A DNA stretch of 64,000 nucleotides from Sacculina carcini (Eukaryota > Arthropoda > Thecostraca > Sacculinidae), in the NCBI GenBank assembly GCA_916048095.2, contig OU696593.1:5560830-5624829 (forward strand), given 5' to 3'. Positions 28,591-41,919 of the stretch are shown here, one piece after another. How positions within the stretch are numbered: the stretch's first letter is position 1; each line of letters starts with the position of its first letter. The translations under genes and the position numbers were made by a program. The notes under the pieces are model-generated. The model had not been told where the DNA came from. It saw only the letters and a program-made list of their open reading frames with translations, and ran no database searches.

Positions 28591-29854
28591 GGTGTATAAA
28601 TATATCGCATTATGCAACAAATGTGAATTTAGCTGTTTGTAACAATTTGGTTCCGATACTATATTGGCGGGTTGAGAGAAAAGTATTGGTGGGCCGCGTG
28701 TTTGGGACCCCTGGGGTAGGTAATCTCAGTCTTCTGATTACAAATTATGATCGAATCAGTATATTTTGTGATCACAAACTAATAAGTTAAATCACCTCAG
28801 ACTAGGCTGGGTGCGGTCAAGATTGAATGGTTGGGTTGGGTTGGGTAGGTTTGACTCAGGTTATATTGGGTTTTAATGATAGCGGAAAATATATAAATTT
28901 TAACAATAAATATTATAGCGGTAAAAGTGAAATAGTACTTAAGCAAATGATATTGGGGAATGATGTTAAGTAATAAATATAGTTTGGAAACAGTCTGATG
29001 AAAAGATTTCATCATCTTTCATTGTTTGTTTCGTGTTTGTGTTCTGAATTATACCACACGACGGGCAGATTTATATATCAGGCGGGTTGAGGGATAATAT
29101 TTGTCAAAATAAGAACAAAAATATTCACATTTAGACTTTTCTATTGGTTAAGATATTTATAGGTTACATTTTTTGCTTTTCAATTTGTATTCATTATATT
29201 TTATGGATTTGATATGAATTTTATTGTATGAATTGTTCCGCACGACGGGTGGGTTTAAAAAAGTGTTTTTAGATCATTTTTTCAAATGGTTCATTTAAAA
29301 AAAGGTTTTTTTTCCAAAAAAAATAATGTTCCGCGGGCAGCAACTATAGACAATAGAACGTTCAATTTCCCCTGTAGAATTAATCCATACACAAAACCAA
29401 TGGATTTGACTTCAAATATGAATTTTATTGTATGAATTATTCCGCACGACGGGCGGGTTTAAAAAAGGTGTTTCCATTTTTTAGTTCATTTTTTTCAAAT
29501 GGTTCATTTGAAAAAAAGTATTTTTTTACAAATAAAAATGTTCCGCGGGCAGCAACTATAGACAATAGAACGTTCAATTTACCCTGTGGAATTAATCCAT
29601 ACACAAAACCAATGGATTTGACTTCAAGATTCAGAACGGATCGTGTTCGAGTTCTGAATTATTCAGCACGACGGGCGGGTTTAAAAATGACTCAGGCGGA
29701 CTGAGGGGAAATATTTTGTCGAAATAAAAATAATTAAACTTATAATTTTCAATTGATTAATATTTTTATGAGTGTACCCTAATTCATTTTTATTTTTCCA
29801 TATTTTTTTATGAATTGAATATGAATTTCATGTTATGAATTGCTCCGCACAACG

Positions 29855-30585
29855 GGCGGGTTTTAATGCTATATGTATACATAAAGAAGAAATTATCTGT
29901 CTGTCTGTGTATGTATGCTTGAATATGAGGTGACATAATTGCGCAGGTTCAATGGTATATCTATACATAAAGAAGAAATTATCTGTCTGTCTGTGTATGT
30001 ATGCTTGAATATGAGGTGACATAATTGCGCGGATTCAATGGTATAGACCAGGGGCTTCAAACGCAAACGAAGGGATGGATCATTTTTATAAAATAAAAAT
30101 GTCCCGCGGGCAGCAATAAAACGTTTAATTTCACCGTGTAGAATGAATTCATATACAAAACTAATGGATTTGACTTCAAGAACCAGAACGGATGGTGTTC
30201 GAGTTCTGAATTATTCCTCACGTCGGGCGGGTTTAAATATGAGGCGGGTTGAGTGAAAATATTTTGTCAAAATAAAATTAAAAACAATGAAATTCAGACC
30301 TTTTAATTGATTAAGGTTTTCATGAGTTTGCCATATTTATTTTTAATTTGCAATATTTTTATGAATTGTTCCGCACAACGGGCGGGTATTAATGCCATAT
30401 ATATACATAAAGAAGAAATTATCTGTCTGTCTGTGTATGTATGCTTGAATATGAGGTGACATAATTGCGCAGGTTCAATGGTATATATATATACATAAAG
30501 AAGAAATTATCTGTCTGTCTGTGTGTGTATGCTTGAATATGAGGTGACATAATTGCGCGGGTTCAATGGTATAGATCAGGGGCTT
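29855..30585 (+). repeat. Short tandem modules with ATCTGTCTGTCTGTGTATG
   Basis: A unit of about 80-90 bp runs from ACATAAAGAAGAAATTATCTG (positions 29,879 on) to GGTTCAATGGTATA. It occurs twice in a row near 29,880-30,045 and twice again near 30,400-30,575, separated by one longer GC-box module. It is a shortened derivative of the 460-bp module. Confidence 0.7.
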
Positions 30586-31664
30586 AATTGTTCCGCACGA
30601 CGGGCGGGTAAAATTCTACTGGGAACAAAGTAAACTACTGAATTATTGTACCATATAGAACCATTAAATAAAAAACCATTATTATATAATAAAGAACCAT
30701 TTGAATATTAGTTAGTTAGTTGTCATTAGTTGGTTTATATATAAAGAACCATTGGTGTTGGGGCTTAATTGTTCCGCACGACGGGCAGGTTTAAATATGA
30801 GTGTTCGAGGGAAAATGTTAAATGTTTTGCTTTTTAATTTGTATTCAGTTTATTTTATGGATTGAATATGCATTTTATTTTATGGATTGAATATGCATTT
30901 TATTTTATAAATTGTTCAGCACGACGGGCGGGTTTAAATATGAGACGGGCCGAAGGAAAATATGTTGTCAAAAAATATAATTGAATTTAGACTTTTCAAT
31001 TGAGTAAGATTTTAATGAGTATATCTGTTTTCTTTTTTAATTTGCAATATGTTTATGAATTAAATATGAATTTCATCTTATGAATTGCTCCGCACAACTG
31101 GCGGGTTTCAATGCTAGACGGTGATATTAAGTTATTAAAATATTTTGGAAACATTATGATGAAAAAGTGTAGTCATTTTTCATTGTTTCGTGTCTGAGTT
31201 CTGAATTATTCAGCACGACGGGCATGTATAAATATGAGGCGGTTTAGGCAAACTATTTTGTGAAAATAAATATGAAAATATAGAAATTTAGACTTTTGTA
31301 TGGGTTTACTCAACTCTTTTTTAATTCATATTCCTTTTCTCTCATGAATTGAATACAAATTTAATAGTATGAACTGTTTCGCACGACGGGCGGGTTTACA
31401 TGCTAGGATTTTCATTGTTTGTTACGTGTTTGTGTTCTGAGTTATTCCGCACAATGGGTTGGTTTATATATGAGGCGGGTTGAGGGAAAATAATATGTCA
31501 AAATAAAAATAAAAATATTCACAATTGGACTTTTCTATTGAGTAAGACACTGATGAGTTTTCATTTTCTTTTTTAATTTGGAATATTTTTATGAATATGA
31601 ATTATTATGAATATTAATTCCATTTTATGAATTCCTCCGCACAACGGGCGGGTTTTAATGCTAG

Positions 31665-34600
31665 TCTATATCTATATATATAAAAGAGATCCTCTGTGTG
31701 TCTGTCTGTCTGTGTGTTTGTCTGTCCCACCCTTCTTGGTCACATTTTCAGCAAGCTGCTACTCGGTAACCACTTAATGTACCCGCCAACAATTTATACC
31801 ATTACGCTGGAAATTTTCTTGTCTACACGATAGGATAAATTTAAAATTTCAAAAATTAAACCAAAAAAAGTTATCGCGGTGAAAAGACAAAATGAACCCT
31901 GAAAAATGCGAAAATTTTGGTCAATATTCCTACATCTACTCCTCATAAACCAGAAATGGTACAGCCAAACAGATTATACCACTGTGTAGAGAATATTCTG
32001 TTCTACGCGATAGGCTATAATTAATATCCAAAAATTAAATATAAAATATGTAAAAATGACAAAATTTCAGTCTACATTCAAAATTATATTTAAGCTCGAC
32101 GCGTCCGATTTTTTGTACTTTTTTCTCTATTTCTCAGCAACTAAACATCACACATCTAAATAAATATTACCATCATGCTGGGAATTTTGTTTTCTACAGC
32201 ACGGTATAAATATTAATTTTCCAGAGCGTATTAAGAACAAGTTACGGCGGTGTGAAGTCAAAATGACAAAGTCAAAAAGGCACTGAAAAACGCGAATATT
32301 TTGGTCAATATTCCGCTATCTATTCCTCTTAAACCAGCAGAGTTACAGTTACAAAAATTATACTATTGTGTAGAAAAGTTTGTGTTCTACAAGAAACGCT
32401 ATAATTTATACCCACAAATGATACAAAAAACGTGTAAAATTGGAAAAATTCTCAAATACATCCAAAATTACACTTGAACGCCGTGCGACTAAAATTAATT
32501 CATTTTTCTACTATTTCTCAGTAACTATTTGTTACACATAAAAATAAATTATACCATCGTTCTAGAAATCTTTTCTTCTACAATACGGTATAATTTGTAA
32601 TTTTCCAAAGGGTATCTGAAGGAAGTTACGGCGGTGTAAAGTCAAAAGGACATATTGCCAATTTGACAGCTATTATGCGCAATTGCGATTACACAGGAAT
32701 ATACACCGATTAAATTTCACTGAAGCCCAATCACAATTAAGAATGCATCATATTATCTCCAAGCATGGATGGTGTGGTTTTATTGCGTACAGTTTAATTA
32801 ATGCTACACTCTACTGAATATAAAGGCTTTATTGTCCTCAATAACGTTCCGCACGACGGGCGGGTAAAATGCTATTGGGAACAAAGTAAACTACTGAATT
32901 TAACTGTGTAATTTAATTGGTTTAATTTCAAGTTGCATAAGCATAAGTTGCATAAGGATATGGGTTGCAATATCATGTAATGCCAACTTATGCTGTTTTA
33001 GCGGAAGCATTAACCTGGAATTATAGAGATGACAGAAGGTTGCATTGTTTTGATAGTGTTGTGGAAAAACATGTTTTCTAAATTGAAACATAAATTTCAC
33101 ATTTAGACTTTTAGATTAGCTATAACTTTCCTGTGGGGTTGTTTTTCTTTTTCAATTTGCACTAATTTTTTTATGAATTGAATATTAATTATATTTTATG
33201 AACTGTTCCGCACGACGGGCGAATTAAATGTATCTATAAAGAGTGGGTTTAAATGATAGCGAGGTATATGATATTTTGCTAGCAGTAAATATTCTAGCGA
33301 TAAAAGTAGAATAGCTCTTAAGCAAATGATTTTGGAGAATGATGTGAACCTTAAAATATATTTTGCGATCTGATGATATATGTATTAGGAATAATACGTA
33401 GCAGAATATAGATTGCATAATATAATATCGGCTGTAATATCAAGGGCTGCATTATCGATGTAATCCAAAAAATAACAACTGTATGAATATGATGCATTAG
33501 TGGAAGCATTAACCGGGAATTATGAGATAATATGATAATGGTGTATAATTATATCGCATTATGCAACAAATGTGAATTTAGCTACCTTACAGTTTGGTCC
33601 CGATACTATATTGGCGGGTTGAGAGAAAAGTATTGGTGGGCCGCGTGTTTGGGACCCCTGGGGTAGATAATCTCAGTCTTCTGATTACAAATTATGATCG
33701 CATCAGTATATTTTGTGATCACAAACTAATAAGTTAAATCACCTCAGACTAGGCTGAGAGCGGTCAAGATTGAATGGTTGGGTTGGGTTGGGTAGGTTTG
33801 ACTCAGGTTATATTGGGTTTTAATGATAGCGGAAAATATATAAATTTTAACAATAAATATTATAGCGGTAAAAGTGAAATAGTACTTAAGCAAATGATAT
33901 TGGGGAATGATGTTAAGTAATAAATATAGTTTGGAAACAGTCTGATGAAAAGATTTCATCATCTTTCATTGTTTGTTTCGTGTTTGTGTTCTGAATTATA
34001 CCACACGACGGGCAGATTTATATATCAGGCGGGTTGAGGGATAATATTTGTCAAAATAAGAACAAAAATATTCACATTTAGACTTTTCTATTGGTTAAGA
34101 TATTTATAGGTTACATTTTTTGCTTTTCAATTTGTATTCATTATATTTTATGGATTTGATATGAATTTTATTGTATGAATTGTTCCGCACGACGGGTGGG
34201 TTTAAAAAAGTGTTTTTAGATCATTTTTTCAAATGGTTCATTTAAAAAAAGTTTTTTTTTTAAAATATAAATGTTCCGCGGGCAGCAACTATAGACAATA
34301 GAACGTTCAATTTACCCTGTAGAATTAATCCATACACAAAACCAATGGATTTGACTTCAAGATGCAGAACGGATCGTGTTCGAGTTCTGAATTATTCAGC
34401 ACGACGGGCGGGTTTAAAAATGACTCAGGCGGACTGAGGGGAAATATTGTGTCGAAATAAAAATAATTAAACTTATAATTTTCAATTGATTAATATTTTT
34501 ATGAGTGTACCCTATTTCATTTTTATTTTTCCATATTTTTTTACGAATTGAATATGAATTTCATGTTATGAATTGCTCCGCACAACGGGCGGGTTTTAAT

Positions 34601-35949
34601 GCTATATATATACATAAAGAAGAAATTATCTGTCTGTCTGTGTATGTATGCTTGAATATGAGGTGACATAATTGCGCTGGTTCATGGTTCGCTGGTTCAA
34701 TGATCAGGGGCTTCAAACGCAAACGAAGCGATGGCTCATTTTTATGCAATAAAAATGTCCCGCGAGTAGCAATAAAACGTTCAATTTCACCGTATAGAAT
34801 GAATTCATATACAAAACTAATGGATTTGACTTCAAGAACCAGAACGGATGGTGTTCGAGTTCTGAATTATTCCTCACGTCGGGCGGGTTTAAATATGAGG
34901 CGGGTTGAGTGAAAATATTTTGTCAAAATAAAATTAAAAATAATGAAATTTAGACTTTTTAATTGATTAAGGTCTTCATGAGTTTGCCTTATTTATTTTT
35001 AGTTTGCAATATTTTTATGAATTGTTCCGCACAACGGGCGGGTTTTAATGCGGTTTTAATGCTATATATATACATAAAGAAGAAATTATCTGTCTGTCTA
35101 TGTATGTATGCTTGAATATGAGGTGACATAATTGCGCTGGTTCATGGTTCGCTGGTTCAATGATCAGGGGCTTCAAACGCAAACGAAGCGATGGCTCATT
35201 TTTATGAAATAAAAATGTCCCGCGGGCAGTTATTCATGTTATGAATTGCTCCGCACAACGGGCGGGTTTTAATGCTATATATACATAAAGAAGAAATTAT
35301 CTGTCTGTCTGTGTATGTATGCTTGAATATGAGGTGACATAATTGCGCTGGTTCATGGTTCGCTGGTTCAATGATCAGGGGCTTCAAACGCAAACGAAGC
35401 GATGGCTCATTTTTATGCAATAAAAATGTCCCGCGAGTAGCAATAAAACGTTCAATTTCACCGTATAGAATGAATTCATATACAGAACTAATGGATTTGA
35501 CTTCAAGAACCAGAACGGATGGTGTTCGAGTTCTGAATTATTCCTCACGTCGGGCGGGTTTAAATATGAGGCGGGTTGAGTGAAAATATTTTGTCAAAAT
35601 AAAATTAAAAATAATGAAATTTAGACTTTTTAATTGATTAAGGTCTTCATGAGTTTGCCTTATTTATTTTTAGTTTGCAATATTTTTATGAATTGTTCCG
35701 CACAACGGGCGGGTTTTAATGCGGTTTTAATGCTATATATATACATAAAGAAGAAATTATCTGTCTGTCTATGTATGTATGCTTGAATATGAGGTGACAT
35801 AATCGCGCTGGTTCATGGTTCGCTGGTTCAATGATCAGGGGCTTCAAACGCAAACGAAGCGATGGCTCATTTTTATGAAATAAAAATGTCCCGCGGGCAG
35901 TTATTCATGTTATGAATTGCTCCGCACAACGGGCGGGTTTTAATGCTAG
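31665..35949 (+). mobile_element. Helitron-like copy H8
   Basis: TC follows the CTAG of H7 directly and the copy ends in CTAG at 35,949. It has the TCACATTTTCAGC subfamily 5' region. Positions from about 32,500 to 34,200 match 37,500-39,200 in H9 at an offset of 5,036. Both copies share the same deletion that joins the GATAGTGTT and GTGGAAAAACATG motifs near 33,060 and 38,095, so they have a common immediate ancestor. Confidence 0.6.
34566..35907 (+). repeat. 671-bp direct duplication inside H8
   Basis: Two adjacent near-identical blocks, 34,566-35,236 and 35,237-35,907, each hold one full 460-bp-type module plus a shortened one ending CCCGCGGGCAGTTATTC. The period is 671 bp. A third junction of the same kind leads into the terminal CTAG of H8. 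Confidence 0.8.
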
Positions 35950-38900
35950 TATATATATAAAAGAGATCCTCTGTCTGTCTGTCTGTCTGTTTGTCTGTTT
36001 GTCTGTCCCACCCTCCTTGGTCACATTTTCAGCAAGCTGCTTCTCGGTAACCACTTGGTGTACCCGCCAACAATGTATACCATTACGTTGGAAATTTTCT
36101 TGTCTACACGATAGGATAAATTTAAAATTTCAAAAATATAACCGAAAAAAGTTACCGCGGTGAAAAGACAAAATGAACCCTGAAAAATGCGAAAATTTTG
36201 GTCAATATTCCTACATCTACTCCTCATAAACCAGAAATGGTACAGCCAAACAGATTATACCACTGTGTAGAGAATATTCTGTTCTACACGATAGGCTATA
36301 ATTCATATCCAAAAATTAAATATAAAATATGTAAAAATGACAAAATTTCAGTCTACATTCAAAATTATACTTATGCTCGACGCGTCCGATTTTCTGTACT
36401 TTTTTCTCTATTTCTCAGCAACTAACTATGACACATCTAAATAAATATTACCATCATGCTGGGAATTTTTTTCGCTACAGCACGGTATAATTTTTAATTT
36501 TCCAGAGTGTATTAAAAAAAAGTTACGGCGGTGTGAAGTCAAAATGACAAAGTCAAAAAGGCAAAATTAGCACTGGAAACCGTGAATATTTTGGTAAATA
36601 TTCCGCTATCTATTCCTCATAAACCAGCAATGGTACAGCTATAAAAACTTAACTATTGTGTAGAGAATTTTGTGTTCTACAAGAAATATTCTAATTTATA
36701 CCCACAAATGATACAAAAAACGTGTAAAATTGGCAAAATTCTCAAATACATCCAAAATTACACTTGAACACCGGGTGACTAAAATTTATTCATTTTTCTA
36801 CTATTTCTCAGTAACTATTTGTCACACATCAAAATTAATTATACCATCGTGCTAGAAATTTTGTTTTCTACAATACGGTATAATTCTTCATTTTCCAAAG
36901 TATATCTGAAGGAAGTTACGGCGGTGTAAAGTTAAAAGGACATATTGCCAATTTGACAGCTATTTTGCGCAATTGCGATTACACAGGAATATACTACTGT
37001 GTAGAGAATTTTGTGTTCTACAAGAAAAGGCGTAATTTATACCCACAAATGATACAAAAAACGTGTAAAATTGGCAAAATTCTCAAATACATCCAAAATT
37101 ACACTTGAACACCGGGTGACTACAATTTATTCATTTTTATACCCATTTCTCAGGAACTGTTTGTCATACATTAAAATTAATTATACCATCGTGCTAGAAA
37201 TTTTGTTTTCTACAGTACGGCATAATTCTTAATTTTCCAAAGTGTATCTGAAGGAAGTTACGGCGGTGTAAAGTCAAAATGTCATGTTGCCAATTTGACA
37301 GCTATTATGCGTACTTGCGATTACACATGAATATACACTGATTAAATTTCACTGAAGTCCAATCACAATTTACGCACTTGCGATTACACAGGAATATACT
37401 ACTGTGTAGAGAATTTTGTGTTCTACAAGGTAAGCTATAATTTATACCCACAAATGATACAAAAAACGTGTAAAATTGGCAAAATTCTCAAATACATCCA
37501 AAATTACACTTGAACACCGGGTGACTAAAATTAATTCATTTTTCTACTATTTCTCAGTAAATATTTGTTACACATAAAAATAAATTATACCATCGTTCTA
37601 GAAATCTTGTCTTCTACAATACGGTATAATTTGTAATTTTCCAAAGGGTATCTGAAGGAACTTACGGCGGTGTAAAGTCAAAAGGACATATTGCCAATTT
37701 GACAGCTATTATGCGCACTTGCGATTACACAGGAATATACACCGATTAAATTTCACTGAAGCCCAATCACAATTAAGAATGCATCATATTATCTCCAAGC
37801 ATGGATGGTGTGGTATTATTGCGTACAGTTTAATTAATGCTACACTCTACTGAATATAAAGGCTTTATTGTCCTCAATAACGTTCCGCACGACGGGCGGT
37901 TAAAATGCTATTGGGAACAAAGTGAACTACTGAATTTAACTGTGTAATTTAATTGGTTTAATTTCAAGTTGCATAAGCATAAGTTGCATAAGGATATGGG
38001 TTGCAATATCATGTAATGCCAACTTATGCTGTTTTAGCGGAAGCATTAACCTGAAATTATAGAGATGACAGAAGGTTGCATTGTTTTGATAGTGTTGTGG
38101 AAAAACATGTTTTCTAAATTGAAACATAAATTTCACATTTAGACTTTTATATTAGCTATAACTTTCCTGTGGGTTTGTTTTTCTTTTTCAATTTGCACTA
38201 ATTTTTTTATGAATTGAATATTAATTATATTTTATGAACTGTTCCGCACGACTGGCGAATTAAATGTATCTATAAAGAGTGGGTTTAAATGATAGCGAGG
38301 TATATGATATTTTGCTAGCAGTAAATATTCTAGCGATAAAATTAGAATAGCTCTTACGAAAATGATTTTGGAGAATGATGTGAACCTTTAAATATCTTTT
38401 GCGATCTGATGATATATGTATTAGGAAAAATACGTAGCAGAATATAGATTGCATAATATAATATCGGCTGTAATATCAAGGGCTGTATTATCGGTGTAAT
38501 CCAAAAAATTACAACTGTATGAATATGATGCATTAGTGGAAGCATTAACCGGGAATTATGAGATAATATGATAATGGTGTATAATTATATCGCATTATGC
38601 AACAAATGTGAATTTAGCTACCTTACAGTTTGGTCCCGATACTATATTGGCGGGTTGAGAGAAAAGTATTGGTGGGCCGCGTGTTTGGGACCCCTGGGGT
38701 AGATAATCTCAGTCTTCTGATTACAAATTATGATCGCATCAGTATATTTTGTGATCACACGCTAATAAGTTAAATCACCTCAGACTAGGCTGAGAGCGGT
38801 CAAGATTGAATGGTTGGGTTGGGTTGGGTAGGTTTGACTCAGGATATATTGGGTTTTAATGATAGCGGAAAATATATAAATTTTAACAATAAATATTATA

Positions 38901-40094
38901 GCGGTAAAAGTGAAATAGTACTTAAGCAAATGATATTGGGGAATGATGTTAAGTAATAAATATAGTTTGGAAACATTCTGATGAAAAGATTTCATCATCT
39001 TTCATTGTTTGTTTCGTGTTTGTGTTCTGAATTATACCACACGACGGGCAGATTTATATATCAGGCGGGTTGAGGGATAATATTTGTCAAAATAAGAACA
39101 AAAATATTCACATTTAGACTTTTCTATTGGTTAAGATATTTATAGGTTACATTTTTTGGTTTTCAATTTGTATTCATTATATTTTATGGATTTGATATGA
39201 ATTTTATTGTATGAATTGTTCCGCACGACGGGTGGGTTTAAAAAAGTGTTTTTAGATCATTTTTTCAAATGGTTCATTTAAAAAAAGGTTTTTTTTTTAA
39301 AAATAAAAATGTTCCGCGGGCAGCAACTATAGACAATAGAACGTTCAATTTTCCCTGTAGAATTAATCCATACACAAAACAAATGGATTTGACTTCAAAT
39401 ATGAATTTTATTGTATGAATTGTTCCCCACGACGGGCGGGTTTAAAAAGGGTGTTTCCATTTTTAATCATTTCATTTTGTATTTTTTTAGAAATAAAAAT
39501 GATCCGCGGGCAGCAACTATAGACAATACAACGTTCAATTTACCCTGTAGAATTAATCCATACACAAAACCAATGGATTTGACTTCAAGATCCAGAACGG
39601 ATCGTGTTCGAGTTCTGAATTATTCAGCACGACGGGCGGGTTTAAAAATGACTCAGGCGGACTGAGGGGAAATATTTTGTCGAAATAAAAATAATTAAAC
39701 TTATAATTTTCAATTGATTAATATTTTTATGAGTGTACCCTATTTCATTTTTATTTTTCCATACTTTAGACTTTTTAATTGATTAAGGAGTTCATGAGTT
39801 TGCCTTATTTATTTTTAATTTGCAATATTTTTATGAATTGTTCCGTACAACGGGCGGGTTTTAATGCGGTTTTAATGCTATATATATACATAAAGAAGAA
39901 ATTATCTGTCTGTCTGTGTATGTATGCTTGAATATGAGGTGACATAATTGCGCTGGTTCATGGTTCGCTGGTTCAATGATCAGGGGCTTCAAACGCAAAC
40001 GAAGCGATGGCTCATTTTTATGAAATAAAAATGTCCCGCGGGCAGTTATTCATGTTATGAATTGCTCCGCACAACGGGCGGGTTTTAATGCTAG
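35950..40094 (+). mobile_element. Helitron-like copy H9, left inverted arm
   Basis: This is the last + strand copy, from the TATATATATAAAAGAG tip to TTTTAATGCTAG at 40,094. It carries three private marks: a shortened module (39,455-39,500), a chimeric join TCCATACTTTAGACTT (about 39,757-39,775) and a CCGTACAACGGGCGGG box (about 39,842). All three recur in inverted form in H10, so H9 and H10 share a 3' half of the same origin. No coding region is recognised. Confidence 0.6.
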
Positions 40095-40299
40095 TATAGT
40101 CATAAAGTAAACTGTTATTCATCGATTTTACGTTGTTGTTAAGAAATGCGTAGAATATAGTATGACTCTTTTTTCTGCTGATTTGTTCCTGAATCGTTCT
40201 AAATCGTCTAACAAATATATCTCTATGGTCCACTCTTTGACAGCATTAAGTGTAATGTTGACAATGCTCGTAAGTATTGGTGCTGTTCAATCGTCGTTG

Positions 40300-40357
40300 C
40301 AGGCCTGTAATGTCATCCTAATCAGTATGTCAGGCATGTAATGCCATCCCAATCACG
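40300..40357. repeat. 31-bp imperfect tandem duplication
   Basis: CAGGCCTGTAATGTCATCC (from 40,300) is followed 31 bp later by CAGGCATGTAATGCCATCC (from 40,331). The two copies differ at a few positions, so the duplication is not very recent. Confidence 0.8.
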
Positions 40358-40411
40358 GTGGCCTTTTGTTGCAAATTCAACTTTTCATTATAGACTCTGT
40401 TCATCCTGAGA

Positions 40412-40439
40412 AGCCCAAAAATCAATATTTTATTGGGCT
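40412..40439. other. Perfect 7-bp-stem hairpin next to a splice-donor-like site
   Basis: AGCCCAA (40,412-40,418) is complementary to TTGGGCT (40,433-40,439), and the 14-nt loop contains a further AAAT/ATTT pair. The hairpin ends three bases before a strong donor-like AG|GTAAGTATT. Its function is unknown. Confidence 0.45.
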
Positions 40440-40442
40440 GAG

Positions 40443-40494
40443 GTAAGTATTAAACAAAATATATATGCCACTTTTTGCAATTTTTTGTTTTTAG
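40443..40494 (+). other. Possible 52-nt mini-intron
   Basis: The segment starts GTAAGTATTAAAC and ends in a T-rich tract, TTTTTTGTTTTTAG. It therefore has a good 5' splice site, a plausible branch sequence (TATTAAAC) and a polypyrimidine tract with AG. No open reading frame crosses it, so it would belong to a non-coding transcript or be fortuitous. Confidence 0.25.
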
Positions 40495-41405
40495 CGCAAC
40501 TTTTGCAACATTTTTTAAGATCAAAGATTTGGATTTAGGACAATTCTTATACTTTAAAAATATTTATTCCACACTATCGGGAATTTTTCAGTTATAAAGT
40601 TGTACAATGCAGCATATGCTTATGTATTATCAACATAAACTCGATAAACATGTATATGGAAGACGTGTGAACATTGTGTCTGTGTGTAGGGCTTGACACC
40701 CTGCGTATGTACGTTCCCATAAATATAATATAGACATACCACTCTGATAAAGACAGGTGCACTTGTGCAATAAAATTAAACTTTTATTTATATAGTTTTC
40801 AAGCAATCTTAGAACAAGATCAAGAGTCAAGTTAGTTGGTCAAGTCAAGATATTAGTTGAGTATAATTTGAATATAATTATCGCATAATCATGTTTTATC
40901 TGCAAAATCTATTTAGACCTTAGAACATTTTAGAAAACTAACATTGAATGAGTCTGTCAAATTATATTGCAGAATTAAATATCACTACCAGGCATCAGTG
41001 CGACAGATTCGACAGACTAGACAAGCATGTAAAACACACAGTCGTAATGCAACACGCTCACAATGCATTAGGTAGGAACAAAAACGTGAAAATCCTGAAG
41101 TATAATGTTAAGGAATTATTTCAGTCTAGATTTTATTGCCCTATTGTTTAAAATTTATTAAATTGATGAGGCTACAGTTGAAAGTCATGAAGCATGTAAT
41201 CTTAGCACAACCGCAAATGATAAAAACGTATTGTAGTAATTTAAAAATTACAAACTTTTCTCACAAGTATGTTTTCATAATTACATTATTTTCACTATCC
41301 TTTTACAGGTATAGTGAAATTTCCGCAAAATTTTAATTGCAACTTTAAAGTTTTTTAGCGCAACTTTTCGTGATAGCGCACCAAAAGGTCACCCTAGTAA
41401 TCAGT

Positions 41406-41918
41406 TGTAGCGGGCCACATTGGCTGCATTGTCGTCATTTTATGCTAGGCTTGTATATACATATTATTGTCAATTTATTATTTATCATTTTAATCATGTT
41501 TCCGGTCGAGAGTAACCGTGTGTATTTCTCCTCTCGCTCTCTCACACACACACCATGTTTGTCCGTGCACCTCACACCCTTCTGCTCTCACACTCTACTT
41601 CATTCGCAGTGCCTGTATTGCCGTGCCCACTGTACCGTTATTCGCTCTGTGTGCACACACCCTATCAGTCCTGCTCACGGGCCTGCTCTCTCGCAGTTGT
41701 TATTGTCACGAGGGCCGTGCGGACAACACACAGGTACAGTGGACACACGGCTGAAGGCAGTCGTCCCTAGTCGTTGCTGTGAGTATGATACGCGGCGCAG
41801 CACATCCCCTGGCTCTCTGCAGTTTGTTGGTGTGGTGCATGTAAATATATACATTACACATGGCGGTGTTCATGATTCTCGGGCTAGGCGATTGCATACG
41901 CGCCTGTAAAACGCTACA
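41406..41918 (+). repeat. LTR1
   Basis: The LTR has TGTAG...CTACA 5-bp inverted termini and is 513 bp long. It is the most diverged of the seven, for example GGCTGCATT in place of GGCTACATT and several substitutions around 41,475-41,510. That fits an array edge escaping homogenisation. It is preceded by the unique sequence CACCCTAGTAATCAGT. Confidence 0.85.
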
Positions 41919-41919
41919 T

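Larger units (their letters stand above)
25401..31664 (+). mobile_element. Helitron-like copy H7, longest and most rearranged
   Basis: The tip TCTATATATATAAAAGAG starts at 25,401 with the TCCATTTTCTATCAGC subfamily 5' region, and the copy ends in CTAG at 31,661-31,664. It contains two stretches with no close match among the other copies, 28,216-28,590 and 30,590-31,620. Both still carry GC boxes but are much more diverged, so they look like older modules. The hAT-like end is at about 28,687-28,712. Confidence 0.55.
40095..41405. other. Single-copy AT-rich spacer without recognisable gene
   Basis: This is the only stretch left of the array that I could not match elsewhere in the window. Every frame is interrupted by stops; the few ORFs of 66-67 codons have no recognisable motif. 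It holds a 31-bp tandem duplication, a hairpin, a possible 52-nt intron and a 17-bp direct repeat, listed separately. It may be host intergenic or intronic DNA. Confidence 0.5.

Noticed and set aside
40630-41336. 66-67-codon ORFs in the single-copy spacer as host genes
   Set aside because: They are short, low in complexity and without motif or consistent codon use, and the region is crowded with stops.
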